A stretch of 12,234 nucleotides of DNA. Origin: Beroe ovata. Lineage: Eukaryota > Ctenophora > Nuda > Beroida > Beroidae. A program made the position numbers and the translations under genes. Each line of letters starts with the position of its first letter. Within the stretch, counting starts at the first letter, position 1. Location of the stretch: positions 1,120 to 13,353 of the forward strand of contig CAMPET010000026.1 of NCBI GenBank assembly GCA_946803715.1, given 5' to 3'. Below are positions 1-9,700 of the stretch, piece by piece. A model generated the notes under the pieces. The model was not told the origin of the DNA, did not search any database, and saw nothing but the letters and a program-made list of their open reading frames with translations.

Positions 1-1
1 C

Positions 2-811
2 TCTGATGAAGTACACACGGTCAGGGTTCTCTTCCCTCTTCTTCTTCATCTCTTCCACCAGTTTCCTGTGGGCATTGCGTTCCTCGACGGTGCGATCAGC
101 ACCAAGGAAAACTGTAGAGTAGTCCTGGCTTCCCTTGAGTACTCTTCCTCGAGAGAGGACATATGCTGCCTCCTCCTTCTTAACAAACTTGAGACGCACG
201 GGTCTCGCAGTTCCCGCCCTGACAGCTCCGATCCTGAGAGACCGGACCCCCTCAGAGGGAACCTCAAGCTCCTTCAACAGACCCAAGAGCTGCCTCTTTT
301 CCACATCGGCTGAGTCCTCACCGCTGGTCTCCTCTAAACCGTAGACCATAACATTATGGGAGCGGTCCTCCTCTCCCCTTTCCTCCACAACTGCTGATTT
401 GACTGCCTCCTTGATCACTTTGGGAGTGATCTCTGCAGTCTTCACTTTCTTGCCAACAACGTCAGCCCAGGACTTCATTTCATCATGCACTGTTTTCTGC
501 ATCTTCTTCAGCTCCTCATCCTTTTTCTCCATGTTCCTGTCCTTCTCCACCAAGAGTTCGCTCTGTAGTCTGATCTGTTCAGACTGTAGCTGATCAATGT
601 CGGCTCCGGCTGCTCGTAGTAAAACGCTGCTACGTTTCAGCGTCCCAGCGAGGACATTAACGAGTTTCATTAACACGTCCTTGTTGGACTGCTTCAGGAC
701 AGTCTGCGTGATATCTCCCAACTGATTGACTTTCATGATTCCCTGCAACGATTTCTCCAAATCCTGCTCCATCTCCATCACAGAGTTCACTGAAAACTTT
801 TTATTGTACAT
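2..811 (-). CDS. LINE ORF1-type (gag-like) nucleic-acid-binding protein, 3'-truncated by window edge
   Basis: This reading frame is open for 270 codons from ATG at 811-809 to the window edge. An in-frame TAG at 841-839 lies upstream, so the start is bounded; Met12 and Met14 are alternative starts. Residues 71-115 are rich in E, K, Q and L with coiled-coil character, ending in a SWADVV motif at 115-119. Residues 152-240 look like the RRM-like core of ORF1 proteins: NVMVYGLEE at 153, then ARPVRLKFVKKEE at 202-214, then STVFLGADRT at 232. A basic helix (RNAHRKLVEEMKKKREE, 245-261) and VYFIR follow. ORF1 proteins of this type coat LINE RNA as chaperones. The frame has no stop or frameshift, so the copy may be young. 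Its codons are visibly more GC-rich than those of the ORF2 pieces next to it, which suggests a different element family. The family assignment is by pattern, not by search. Confidence 0.72.
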   Translation of the reverse strand, partial: MYNKKFSVNSVMEMEQDLEKSLQGIMKVNQLGDITQTVLKQSNKDVLMKLVNVLAGTLKRSSVLLRAAGADIDQLQSEQIRLQSELLVEKDRNMEKKDEELKKMQKTVHDEMKSWADVVGKKVKTAEITPKVIKEAVKSAVVEERGEEDRSHNVMVYGLEETSGEDSADVEKRQLLGLLKELEVPSEGVRSLRIGAVRAGTARPVRLKFVKKEEAAYVLSRGRVLKGSQDYSTVFLGADRTVEERNAHRKLVEEMKKKREENPDRVYFIR

Positions 812-931
812 TTCGATGTGTACAATAACCAAACACAGCTACGCTGAGTGACAAGCAGGTAGCGATAACGATCACTGATAAGAGAGTGCAAAATTCGTTG
901 CAAATGCTAGAATGATAAACATGAACTCAAA
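812..931. other. Spacer between divergent ORF1-like and ORF2-like reading frames
   Basis: This stretch separates the minus-strand ORF1-like frame from the plus-strand ORF2-like frame. I see no coding frame in it. It contains TGTACA twice around 807-822 and a 12-base direct repeat, AATGATAAACAT, at 911-922 and again at 931-942. If the two elements are separate insertions, their junction lies here. Confidence 0.5.
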
Positions 932-942
932 ATGATAAACAT
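911..942. repeat. 12-base direct repeat at LINE junction
   Basis: AATGATAAACAT occurs at 911-922 and 931-942, a 20-base period, exactly where the ORF2-type sequence begins. It could be the remnant of a target-site duplication or a short tandem duplication. It is too short to be decisive. Confidence 0.4.
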
Positions 943-1583
943 TGCTATAGACGAAGGGACCCAACAAACCATGTTTGCTTTGTTCAACCCCAGGTCAATC
1001 TGCAATAAGACCCAAGCAGTTCTTGAGCTTCTGACAGATCATAAAACTGATATTTGTTTCGTTACGGAGACCTGGATGAAGATAAATGATAGTACAAAGA
1101 TGGCTGAAATCCATGAAAGAGGGTTTGAAATATTTCACAACCCTAGAAAGGGCAATGGGAGTGGAGTTGGTCTCATATTCAATACTAAAACTATACATCT
1201 CATCAAAAATGACGTTAAGAAGTATTCTTCATTTCAAGTTCTAGAAGCTGTTATGCAAGCAGCTAGTGAATCAATACGTCTTTGTGTTGTATACCGAAGC
1301 ACTCAAAGTAAGACTAAAGCCAAGTATGAAGCTACCAAAGTATCGAAATTTTTTGAGGAATTTGCTGACTATCTGGAATGTTTAGATTCTAAACCTGGAA
1401 AGCCACTCATCTGTGGTGACTTCAATTTCCATGTTGAAAATCCAGATGATCCAACAGGTAAACAGTTCATAAACTTTGTGAAAGATAGAGGATATAAGCA
1501 ACATGTTACTGTCCCAACGCATATTTCTGGAGGAACACTTGATCTGATCCTCACTAAAGGTTCCCCAAGTGATTCGGTCGATA
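932..1583 (+). pseudogene. LINE ORF2 fragment: N-terminal endonuclease (EEP) domain
   Basis: This piece gives 217 codons of an exonuclease/endonuclease/phosphatase-type domain. NPRSICNKT sits at residues 19-27 with the conserved Asn, VTETW at 44-48 with the metal-binding Glu, VVYRS at 119-123, GDFNFH at 162-167 with the catalytic Asp/Asn pair, and GGTLDLILTK at 200-209. The SDH motif that should close the domain is missing because the contig ends at the N at 1584. Met at 932 is only the first in-frame ATG; homology starts near residue 14. This domain nicks target DNA during retrotransposition. Frame and active-site residues are intact as far as it goes. Confidence 0.85.
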
Positions 1584-1584
1584 N
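1584..1584. other. Assembly join (single N), endonuclease to reverse transcriptase
   Basis: The sequence left of the N corresponds to about position 2275 in the longer copy. The sequence right of it corresponds to position 3030. About 750 bases of element are skipped at exactly this base, which marks a contig join rather than one uncalled base. Confidence 0.85.
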
Positions 1585-1921
1585 GTCAATGGGGACAAAG
1601 ACATGCTCACTTGACCCATTACCATCCTGTATCTTCAAGGAATGTTTGTCGCAGCTGTTGCCCCTAGTTACACTCATAGTAAATCTATCTCTCCAGACTG
1701 GTGAATTCCCTAGTCAATTGAAAAATGCAGTTGTCAAACCTGTTCTAAAAAAGTATAATCTTGACTCTGACAATCTGTCAAATTATCGTCCAGTGAGTAA
1801 TTTGTCCTTCCTTTCCAAAATCATTGAAAAGTGTGCTCATTTGCAACTTACTGAATACTTGAGCGTCAATAGGCTGTTTCCTAATCTGCAGTCGGGGTAC
1901 AGGAAATTCCATAGCTGTGAG
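1585..1921 (+). pseudogene. LINE ORF2 fragment: 337-base reverse transcriptase piece
   Basis: This short contig covers the start of the reverse transcriptase: SMGTKTCSLDPLPS, then NYRPVSNLSFLSKIIEK, then SGYRKFHSCE. It lines up end to end with 3030-3366, with 10 differences by eye (about 97% identity). Most changes are silent; two visible replacements are Ala to Val before HLQL and Asn to Lys before LQSGY. It is bounded on both sides by single Ns. It is best read as an extra copy of the same family placed here by scaffolding. Confidence 0.85.
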
Positions 1922-1922
1922 N
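1922..1922. other. Assembly join (single N), reverse transcriptase back to endonuclease
   Basis: Left of this base the sequence is reverse transcriptase (HSCE). Right of it the sequence jumps back to the SSFQVLEA segment of the endonuclease, matching about position 1226 in the first fragment. Such a jump cannot occur inside one intact element. Confidence 0.88.
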
Positions 1923-3668
1923 ACTCATCATTTCAAGTTCTAGAAGCTATTTTCCAATCAAAGAGTGAATCTCTTCGTCTTTGTGTTGTATATAGAAGTA
2001 CTCAGAGCAAGACCAAAATTACTTATGAAGCTACTAAAGTTTCTAAGTTCTTTGATGAATTCACAGACTATTTGGACTGTCTAGCCATGAAACCAGGAAG
2101 ACCCTTCATCTGTGGAGATTTCAACTTCCATGTCGAAAAAACAAATGATCCAGTAGCCAACCAATTTATGAGTACTGTGAAGGAGAGGGGGTACAAGCAG
2201 CATATTGTGGCTCCTACTCATGTTTCTGGAGGAACACTTGACCTCATTCTTACAAAAAGTGATGCAAATGACTCTATTGAACTTATGGACATATCAGTCA
2301 ATAAGAATACTGGAACAACTTCTGACCACTTTCTGGTTACTTTTTCAGTCCCTTTTCAACAAGACAAAGGTCCAAGGTTGCGTAAGGTAGCTAAGAAAGT
2401 ACGAGAGCTAAATAGCATTGACTTGGATGCCCTACGGGAAGATATTGCCAGGAAGCTTCCAGATGTGTCAGCTATAAAAGATCTAACTGATGCAGTTGAT
2501 AAGTTCAATGCAGTACTTCAAGAAGCCTTGGACAATCACGCTCCACTCACTGAAATCCATGTCAATGAGAAAGAGAGTCCGTGGTTCAATGCTGAGTGTA
2601 AAGCTGCCAGAAGGGAAAAAAGAAGAGCTGAAAGGAAGTATAAAAAAGACAGATCTGATAAAGAGTTGCTTGAGACTTTCAAAGAAAAGCAAGTGGATGC
2701 TGCTCTTACCTTTGACCTGCACAGAAATAAATACTATGACAACAAGTTGACACTCTCAGAAGGGAACTCAAAAGCAACTTACAAGATTGTTAATTCACTT
2801 TTTGATAAGGAACATGGTAAGACCAAGCTTCCTCAAGGAATCTCTGATGAAAAGCTGGCAGATAGTTTCAAAGACTTTTTCCACAGCAAGATAAAAAAGA
2901 TCTACTCGGAAATCGAGATGAGTGGTAGCACAGGTCCTAATGAATCAGAAGAACTGGATACTTCTACTCATGAAATTCATGCATCTTATTTCAAACTCCT
3001 TGTTCAATCAGAAGTGGAAGAAGTCATCAAGTCAATGGGGACAAAGACATGTTCTCTTGACCCATTACCATCCTGTATCTTCAAAGAATGTTTGTCACAG
3101 CTGTTGCCCCTAGTTACACTCATAGTAAATCTATCTCTCCAGACTGGTGAATTCCCTAGCCAATTGAAAAATGCAGTTGTCAAACCTGTTCTTAAAAAGT
3201 ATAATCTTGACTCTGACAATCTGTCTAATTATCGTCCAGTGAGTAACTTGTCCTTCCTTTCCAAAATCATTGAAAAGTGTGTTCATTTGCAACTTACTGA
3301 ATACTTGAGCGTCAATAGGCTGTTTCCTAAACTGCAGTCGGGGTACAGGAAATTCCATAGCTGTGAGACTGCCATAGTGAAGATTCATAATGACCTTCTC
3401 TATGCAATGGATAAACAATCACATTCCTGTTTAATGCTCATAGATCTATCTGCTGCTTTCGATACAATTAATCATCAAATGCTGCTCAAAAGACTAAGAC
3501 GCAAGTACCACATAGATGGCTTTGTTCTCCAATGGATTGAATCTTATCTCTCAGATAGATCCTTTCATGTTGGTATTAATGATCATGAGTCAAGAAGAGC
3601 TGACTTGGAAATAGGGGTTCCCCAAGGCTCTATACTGGGCCCCCTACTCTTCATTCTATACACTGAAG
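1923..3668 (+). pseudogene. LINE ORF2 fragment: endonuclease C-terminal two thirds plus reverse transcriptase to motif B
   Basis: This is the longest LINE piece. It lacks the endonuclease N-terminus but has VVYRST, GDFNFH, GGTLDLILTK and the closing SDHFLV motif. A basic, Lys/Arg-rich linker (around 2590-2660, KAARREKRRAERKYKK) follows. The reverse transcriptase part has NYRPVSNLSFLSKIIEK, SGYRKFHSCETAI, motif A as LMLIDLSAAFDTINH with the first catalytic Asp, and motif B as GVPQGSILGPLLFILY. The piece ends at 3668, just before the YADD motif C, so thumb and 3' UTR are absent. Its endonuclease half is clearly diverged from the first fragment, while its reverse transcriptase half is nearly identical to 1585-1921. 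Inactive as it stands. Confidence 0.88.
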
Positions 3669-3669
3669 N
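3669..3669. other. Assembly join (single N) next to a TCC microsatellite
   Basis: LINE sequence stops inside the reverse transcriptase at this N. The next base begins a TCC microsatellite and unrelated sequence coding on the other strand. The low-complexity run is a likely cause of the contig break. Confidence 0.75.
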
Positions 3670-3688
3670 CTCCTCCTCCTCCTCCTCT
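3670..3688. repeat. (TCC)n microsatellite
   Basis: About six TCC units directly follow the N. On the minus strand they read as the poly-Gly end of the neighbouring open frame, so that C-terminus should not be trusted. Confidence 0.85.
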
Positions 3689-5324
3689 AATGGTAAGATT
3701 ATTTTTCTTTTCGGACCTCTTCCTTTTGCCCGTTTTTTCTAGGCAATTCAGGCAGGATATGCAGACGTTTTGATCTTTTGCAATATGAAACCGTCGTGAA
3801 TGCCTCATAGCTTCTGAAAAGAATATGTCAGAATCAATGAGACCAAAATTGAACTTTCCGTTCCCGAGATCATTGTATAACTTTGATTTAAGGAACCTCT
3901 TGATCAAAGCTAAAAGATTCTGGGGACCCTTGCGACATTCGGACTTGTTACATAACAGACCTGTCTCCAGTATAGATACTGTTGTATCTTGGAGTTTCTT
4001 TAAATTAATGACATTATCTCTGAACGAGTGTTTTTGACGGGTAAAAAAATCAATGTCATCATCTTTTATAAGTTGAGGAACATAATTTGACAGGCCGCCT
4101 TCATTCAGATATTTGTTGTAATGATACAATATGTTTTCGGAATATTCGTGAATCCCTCTATTAATCTTTTTGTCTCGACAGAATAAAGACCGGGACTTCT
4201 TTGAACATGAAATACAGCCATCTTTGTGCTTTCTTGAAGCTCTGTCATTCAAACGACTTAATGAAATGAGTTCTTTTTCGATTTGACAAACTCTTTTGAC
4301 AAGAGTGAGAACCATTTTCTTCGTTCTACGTATCTTACTGTGCAGATAGTCAATTCCTTTGATGGTTCGGTCGAGTTTCACGAAGCAGTCATCACACAGG
4401 GAATTGGCTTCACGTAAACAGTCAACTTTTTCCAGATATTCAGCTTGCCTCTGCATGACACTGACGACAATCTTGACATAATATTCATTGCTATGGTATT
4501 TGTCAATGTCCACGATTTCCCTTGCCTTTCGTGATCTATTTTCTCTATATTTAGATAAACACTTGACACAGACATTTTCTCTGTATTCGTTGGATGAGGA
4601 ACAGTACCGCCATGTTTCTTCAAGGCGGAGAACAATCTGAATCAAAGAAGCAAGGTCTAGGTATTCATAGTTAATGAGTGTAATTGAAGTACCAAGTAGT
4701 CCACCGAGCTCTGACCGTCTTGAACGAATGCCCTTGTCACATGTTTCACACAATCTACCACTGACTAAAATCAGCCTGCATAATTTGAGTATTCGTTGAA
4801 TAATAAGATATTTGAGCCTTCCCCTCCAAGGCATTTTTCTTAGTTGGTAAATTTTATTGTCACTGAGATTGACTGATTCCTCGAACTGTTTAACCAAGTG
4901 AACTTTCTGTTCTTCTCCAGTACAAGTAATTGAACTATTTCCACCAGAAATGCACCTTTTTCTCTTCTGTTGCGTAGGTTCTATGGCAAATTGTGTCTTA
5001 TTTAACTCACTGTCCGGGTGAGATTCATCAGAATCAATCGTAATCTTCCTGTTCCTGGGACCAAATTTGTTTACATCATCCAAATCAAATTCGGGAAGCG
5101 AATCCTGAGATCCTGAATCATTTGCGTTAGTCATAGTGATTTCAGATGTATCATCAACTAAGTCATCAGTAAGCTGTGCACCAGCTCTAAGTCTTACATC
5201 ATTGACATTGGTATCTTGTGACAAGTTCACATCATCTTTTGGTAAAACATCGATAGGGTTCTCAGGAATAATAACATTGACATACAATGGATTGTGTTCT
5301 TTAAGCCAGACAAGAGCTGCATGA
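3672..5324 (-). CDS. Unrecognised Cys-rich protein with a DUF6570-like N-terminal remnant; possible Helitron-related fragment, open at both ends
   Basis: All 551 codons between the Ns at 5325 and 3669 are open, with no start and no stop inside, so both ends are missing. Residues 1-33 (AALVWLKEHNPLY, then VLPKDD) resemble the end of DUF6570, a region found before the rolling-circle nuclease in many animal Helitrons. An acidic, low-complexity linker (34-110) and a basic KRKR cluster (120-123) follow. Then come CxxC pairs at 192/195, 252/255, 310/313 and 370/373 (plus C382), CNKSEC at 458-463 and CISCLNC at 521-527. The first four start 58 to 60 residues apart. The surroundings of some pairs, such as LCDDCFVKLDRTI, recall ZAD-type zinc-binding halves. 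I see no HUH nuclease or helicase motif. I do not recognise the family as a whole; zinc binding is inferred. It could be a transposon protein or a host gene exon. Confidence 0.6.
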
Positions 5325-5325
5325 N
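5325..5325. other. Assembly join (single N) truncating the Cys-rich ORF
   Basis: The coding frame starts immediately on one side (HAALVWLKEH). On the other side the sequence is AT-rich and noncoding after only six more in-frame codons. The true upstream part of the protein is missing here. Confidence 0.75.
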
Positions 5326-6537
5326 GCGATCCGAGATCACACAATTAATCGAATAGTGGAAGGACAAAATAAAAAACTCCAAAGTTGAGCGGGCATGTGA
5401 TCGTGAAACAGATCATAGAAGGGATTTGAACATCGCATTGCATTCACAGGATAAAATCGAGCATTTATATAAAATCCAGAATTATTATAACTTGAAGTTG
5501 AACTAAAAGTAATTGTAAAACTAAAACAGTGTGGGCAGTCAGGGCTTTCATTTACAGTGCATTTTATGGCTGTAGATTCAGATATCTTACTTGCTTAAGG
5601 ATATTGAGTATAATCAATCAGTCAATCTCATCACCGAATAACTTCGATCGATATTCGATATGCTGCATATAGGCAATGGCGCGAGTCATTAAACTTTTAA
5701 GTTAAACTCAAACTAAACAGGAGCATCAAATGTACAGGAGCATCAATTTCTAATATGTCGGTATGTGTGATGTGAAATACTTCTTAAAAATGAAGTATAA
5801 TAGTATTAGTAAAAATGTAGTATAAAAGATCGTTTAGAAGTTCTATAACCTCTCAAAGTCATTGTACAAATCTGAAGGAAGTATAACTTAAACTATAAAC
5901 AATTCTTTAAAACTCAATATGGAAATCAAAGATCTTATTGTCGCTCATTTGTTGTCAGATCACACATCTTTTTTGGCACTTCTGTTGCGAAGAGGGTGTA
6001 AGTTCTAAGCATCTGGATTGTCTGAAATAAACACCAAAACAGCCACCTTGTTGATCTACGACTTACATAACTAATAACTATGTTGTAAAAAATTATGAAA
6101 ATAAAAATTTACACCTCTGTACCAGATCAGTTTCCGGAATTCCGCCAAATGGCTCGGATACGTAACCAGATAGAACGAAATGTTTTATCCAACCGAAATG
6201 AGTTATTATAATCAAATGTGGGAGTTTATATTAGGTAAGGAGAAAGACGTGATAGACCTTCCTCAATAAAAATGAAATACAAAAAACAAAGTGGGGAATC
6301 ACTACAGATTCCATTATATCAGGATGTTACGCTTCATTGATCATTAAACATTTTCAACTCAATGATATTGTGCAGGACACACTCGCGAATCACACATATG
6401 ACTCCTTATCAACCACACTGTCATCTTCATTCGAGCTAGTTCCTGATTCAGTGCCTATCGATCCTGCGATAAGAGACATATTCATCCACAGCCACATCAT
6501 AGCGATATATCGATTATCGAGCACTAGAAACAAGAAT
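5326..6537. other. AT-rich intergenic stretch, no supported gene
   Basis: I see no convincing coding frame, RNA gene or transposon protein in these 1.2 kb. There is a small direct repeat, ACAGGAGCATCAA, around 5717 and 5736, and AT-rich stretches such as AGTATAATAGTATTAG. The 110-codon plus-strand frame at 6337-6669 overlaps the last exon of the Rho regulator and looks like a chance frame. No AATAAA is evident on the minus strand downstream of the putative stop at 6538, so the 3' end of that gene is not marked. Confidence 0.6.
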
Positions 6538-6771
6538 TCATGGTTTGATGATCGATCGGGTGTTACCTCCGAATTTCCTGTAGGGAGCGAGACGAGGGTT
6601 GGTCAGCTTCTCCAAGTTAGAAACGAGGTGTGCCAGGTCGTGCCCCTCCTTGGTGGGACTTGGCTGTGAGTGGTCTGGAATCATGGAACCCGGTTGTTGT
6701 TGCTCTGGGTGCAGTGAAGTGCAGTGGTGAACTGTACTGTAGTTGTGCACTGGCTGACTGCCCTGTGGCGT
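6538..6771 (-). CDS. Exon 13: putative last exon with TGA stop
   Basis: The acceptor is CATTCTTCTTGCAG, preceded by a good pyrimidine tract. It encodes TPQGSQPVHNYSTVHH, a QQQ run, then LAHLVSNLEKLTNPRLAPYR and KFGGNTRSIIKP before TGA at 6540-6538. A possible donor, TTCGGAG followed by GTAACA, sits ten codons before the stop. No minus-strand AATAAA is evident downstream. The gene may therefore continue by splicing into sequence lost near the N at 5325. Confidence 0.65.
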   Translation of the reverse strand, partial: TPQGSQPVHNYSTVHHCTSLHPEQQQPGSMIPDHSQPSPTKEGHDLAHLVSNLEKLTNPRLAPYRKFGGNTRSIIKP

Positions 6772-9700
6772 CTGCAAGAAGAATGTACAACAGATTAAAA
6801 CTGAATATTTCATTAGTGATAACATCCAGCAAGATGGGCAATACTCATCTTAGAGCATCTTACCTGGTCGCTGTAGTTATGGAGTACAGTCATGGGGACT
6901 TTGGTGGCTTTGTGTTTAACCAGGACACGCTTAGCAACAGGATGTTCCTTTATCTGTGAAGCTTATGTTACTTTCGAATGATAAGAACAACGTAACTTCA
7001 TAATAAATGATAATCACACTCACTGAACACTCCTATAACACTCAATGATCACTCACGATCACTCACGGAACACACTCACCGATGACTCCGATCACACACT
7101 AATCACACAGAACACCCCAATCACGCTCACTGATGACTCACGATCCTTCTCTCTGGTCACACACACAAGTCACACATCTCTCTCTCACCTTGTGCATATC
7201 ATCCTTATCCTCAGCCTCAATCTGTCTCCTCTCCCTGAAACTGCCCGTTCCCCGCACCAGCACAACCTCGCTCTTCTCTTGGTAGCTGCTCTTCTCCAGA
7301 CGTCCTCCCGAGAAACTGGATGTCTTCTTCACGCCCGCGGCAACAGCCTGTTTATCAGTCGGTGACCGCACCGGCTGAGACAGTTGCTTGTGTATCTGGA
7401 GCCGTTGTTGTTGTTGCTGTTTGGAGTCGTCCAGTAACCTCTCGTGTTCGTGTCTTGGGCGGTCGGCGTCGGGTTTCTCTCTGATACTCCGGGTATTTCT
7501 CGTGAACGGTTGCTTCTTGAACTGGGGAAAAAGGAGTTATATATTACGTTACAGAACTTGCGGAGTAATAGAGAGAGAGTATTTCTGATGATTTGGAGGA
7601 CGGTTGATAACCTCATCCTCAGACGACATGTCAGACACCGACGAAGACTTCAATCCTTGATCTTCTTTCTTAGCTTTCCGTGACCTCCTCAGTCCTGATC
7701 CCTTCTTCCTGCTCACCTCACCTCCCCCACTGTCCACCACCTTAGAACCCTTGTTTTTCTTCATGGAGAGACGGGGGAAGAATGTTTTGCTCTCAGTGGG
7801 GGTGTGGTCGTTCTCCGGTATGTCACACTGCTCCGGGCACACTGATGTCGGTGTCTGTGTGGAGAGTGTAATGATTCGGACAGTATTTGATTTGGGGTCA
7901 ATCATCATGATTCGCGGAACTCTAAATAATATGACTTTTGAGCATGGTGTTGATATGTAACCGCGTCAGGTGTTTGAAGTGGGCTATCTGTATGTGAGGT
8001 AAATAAAGGATGATATTATTTTGCTATGTGCTCCAGTGAGGGTATAAATGCTCCTACCGATAATTCAAAAGATTGACAATATGAAGCTTGGTTGACAATG
8101 AGTGGTGAGTTACAAATACAAGTCTCACGAAGGGATAATTGGAACTGTGCCAGACCAAGATAAATCTGTGCCACAGACACTCGTCCAAATCACACCACAA
8201 AGTCCAAATCACCAAATAGTCCAAATCACCAACCTGTAGCATCTGGGAGTGTATAGTTTGGATGGGCGGTGCCTCCTTGACAACAGTGTGAGCCACAACA
8301 ATGGGCGGCGGCAGCGGCTGATGAACCACCAGCGGGCTCGGTATCCGCCTCTTGACCGGTGTCGGTGACGCCACATGATCTGAGGCACCCGCCGCCGCCG
8401 CAGTGTTCCTGTGCTGCTCGTTGAGACTGCTCCTCACGAGGAGACTCCGAAGCCAGAGGTTACTCTTATCACCATCATCATCACTACTCTCCGCCAACTC
8501 GAGCTGGTCGTCACCGCTCAGCTTGCTCCGCCGTGATCGTATTGATTGCTGGGGGAGGGAGATGGGGATAACACCAATAACAGTAGTGCAAAATAACACG
8601 ATTACAATACACAATTGCACACAGGTTCCAGAACAGAAAGAATGACACGGAAAGAAATGGACGAAAAATCACCAACCTCATCCTCCTCTAAGATACTCTT
8701 AGCCAGGACGGTCGGTGTGGGCCCCAATAACTCCTCCAGATGTTCCAGCAAGAACTCCACGGCCACGCTGGGGGTCTGGGCCCTATTCTGGTCAGCGTGT
8801 ATACTGAGAGCGTTTGCGTCCTCAGGCCACGTGATCAAACTGGGCCCCATACACGTGGAGATATTGGATGTTCCCATCATGTTCACTGAACTGAATTCGA
8901 CAACACGTTTCATCACGTGAAACGTGTACCTTATCACGGTCATGTTTGCGTCAGGGATCTTAGCTAGGATATTTCTCATGTCGCCCATGTTCTGACCCTC
9001 GGCTCGCCACCTCTCAAACTCCGGAAATAGGTGTTTGGGAAACAAGCCGTCCGGCACAGACCGGTAATAATTCTTCAGAAGGGATGAGGCCACGTTTGGG
9101 AGATAACACTTTGCATTTGCCTGTTCAGCAAACCAGTCAACTGGTTCCCCGTTGTCTAACTTGTCCTCCAATTGCCGCTGTACCGCGCGTGAACCAGGCT
9201 TCCTGAAGAGTCCGTCACTATCGAAACAGTAGGTGTAGATGTAGAGGAGAATGTCAAGGAGGGGTGCAGGGATCTCATCAACTTTTCCACTCATAAACTT
9301 GGAGATGGGAAGCCCAAACATCTTCCTAGAGGAGTTGGGGACTGCCGCCATAGGCAGGTCAGATACACTGGATGCGCGGGGGTACGACGTGGGGGCAACG
9401 CTGCGCCCGCCGCGACGAAAAAACTGAGTCAGTGTGCTGCCCCGCTGCCTGGTGGCGGGTTCCTGGGCTACTGATTGTAGCTGGTAGTCGTGCCGGAGTA
9501 GGAAGATGGGCTGCATGGACTTGGGCTCTGTGAACATGGCCCTACTCTCGTTTTGTATGATTAGCGGCATGTCCATCCATATTAGTTGTTCTTCGTGCAT
9601 TATCTTATTGTCTTGTAAGATGATAAATGTCAGCGTGTACTTGTTATCGAACATTTGACAGGAAGTTACTGCTTCCTTTATCACCTCGTCAACCGACTGA

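Larger units (their letters stand above)
932..3668 (+). mobile_element. L2/CR1-superfamily LINE ORF2 sequence, three assembled fragments
   Basis: The three pieces belong to one LINE family, encoding an apurinic-type endonuclease followed by a reverse transcriptase. The SAAFDTINH and GVPQGSILGPLLFILY motifs are typical of the L2/CR1/Rex-Babar group. Single N bases at 1584 and 1922 separate the pieces. After each N the sequence jumps to a different point of the same element: from endonuclease to reverse transcriptase, then back to endonuclease. The pieces therefore come from at least two element copies. The frame happens to stay open across all the joins, but the 936-codon frame is not one protein. 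No 3' end, terminal microsatellite repeat or target-site duplication is visible. Confidence 0.85.

Noticed and set aside
932-3742. Single 936-residue endonuclease/reverse transcriptase fusion with duplicated domains
   Set aside because: The duplication order changes exactly at single-N joins at 1584 and 1922, and the C-terminal end past 3669 is translated microsatellite. It is an assembly product and not one protein.
6337-6669. 110-residue plus-strand frame
   Set aside because: It overlaps the last exon of the Rho regulator in antisense, has no recognisable motif, and its composition looks random.
7045-7365. Plus-strand Ser/Thr/His-rich frame in the TCACTCAC region
   Set aside because: It is translated low-complexity intron sequence plus the antisense of exon 11.
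8054-8620. Frame starting MQLCIVIVLFCTTVIG that looks like a secreted protein with a signal peptide
   Set aside because: The hydrophobic start is read-through of intron 8. A clear acceptor (CTCCCTCCCCCAG) begins exon 9 right after it, and phase matches exon 8.
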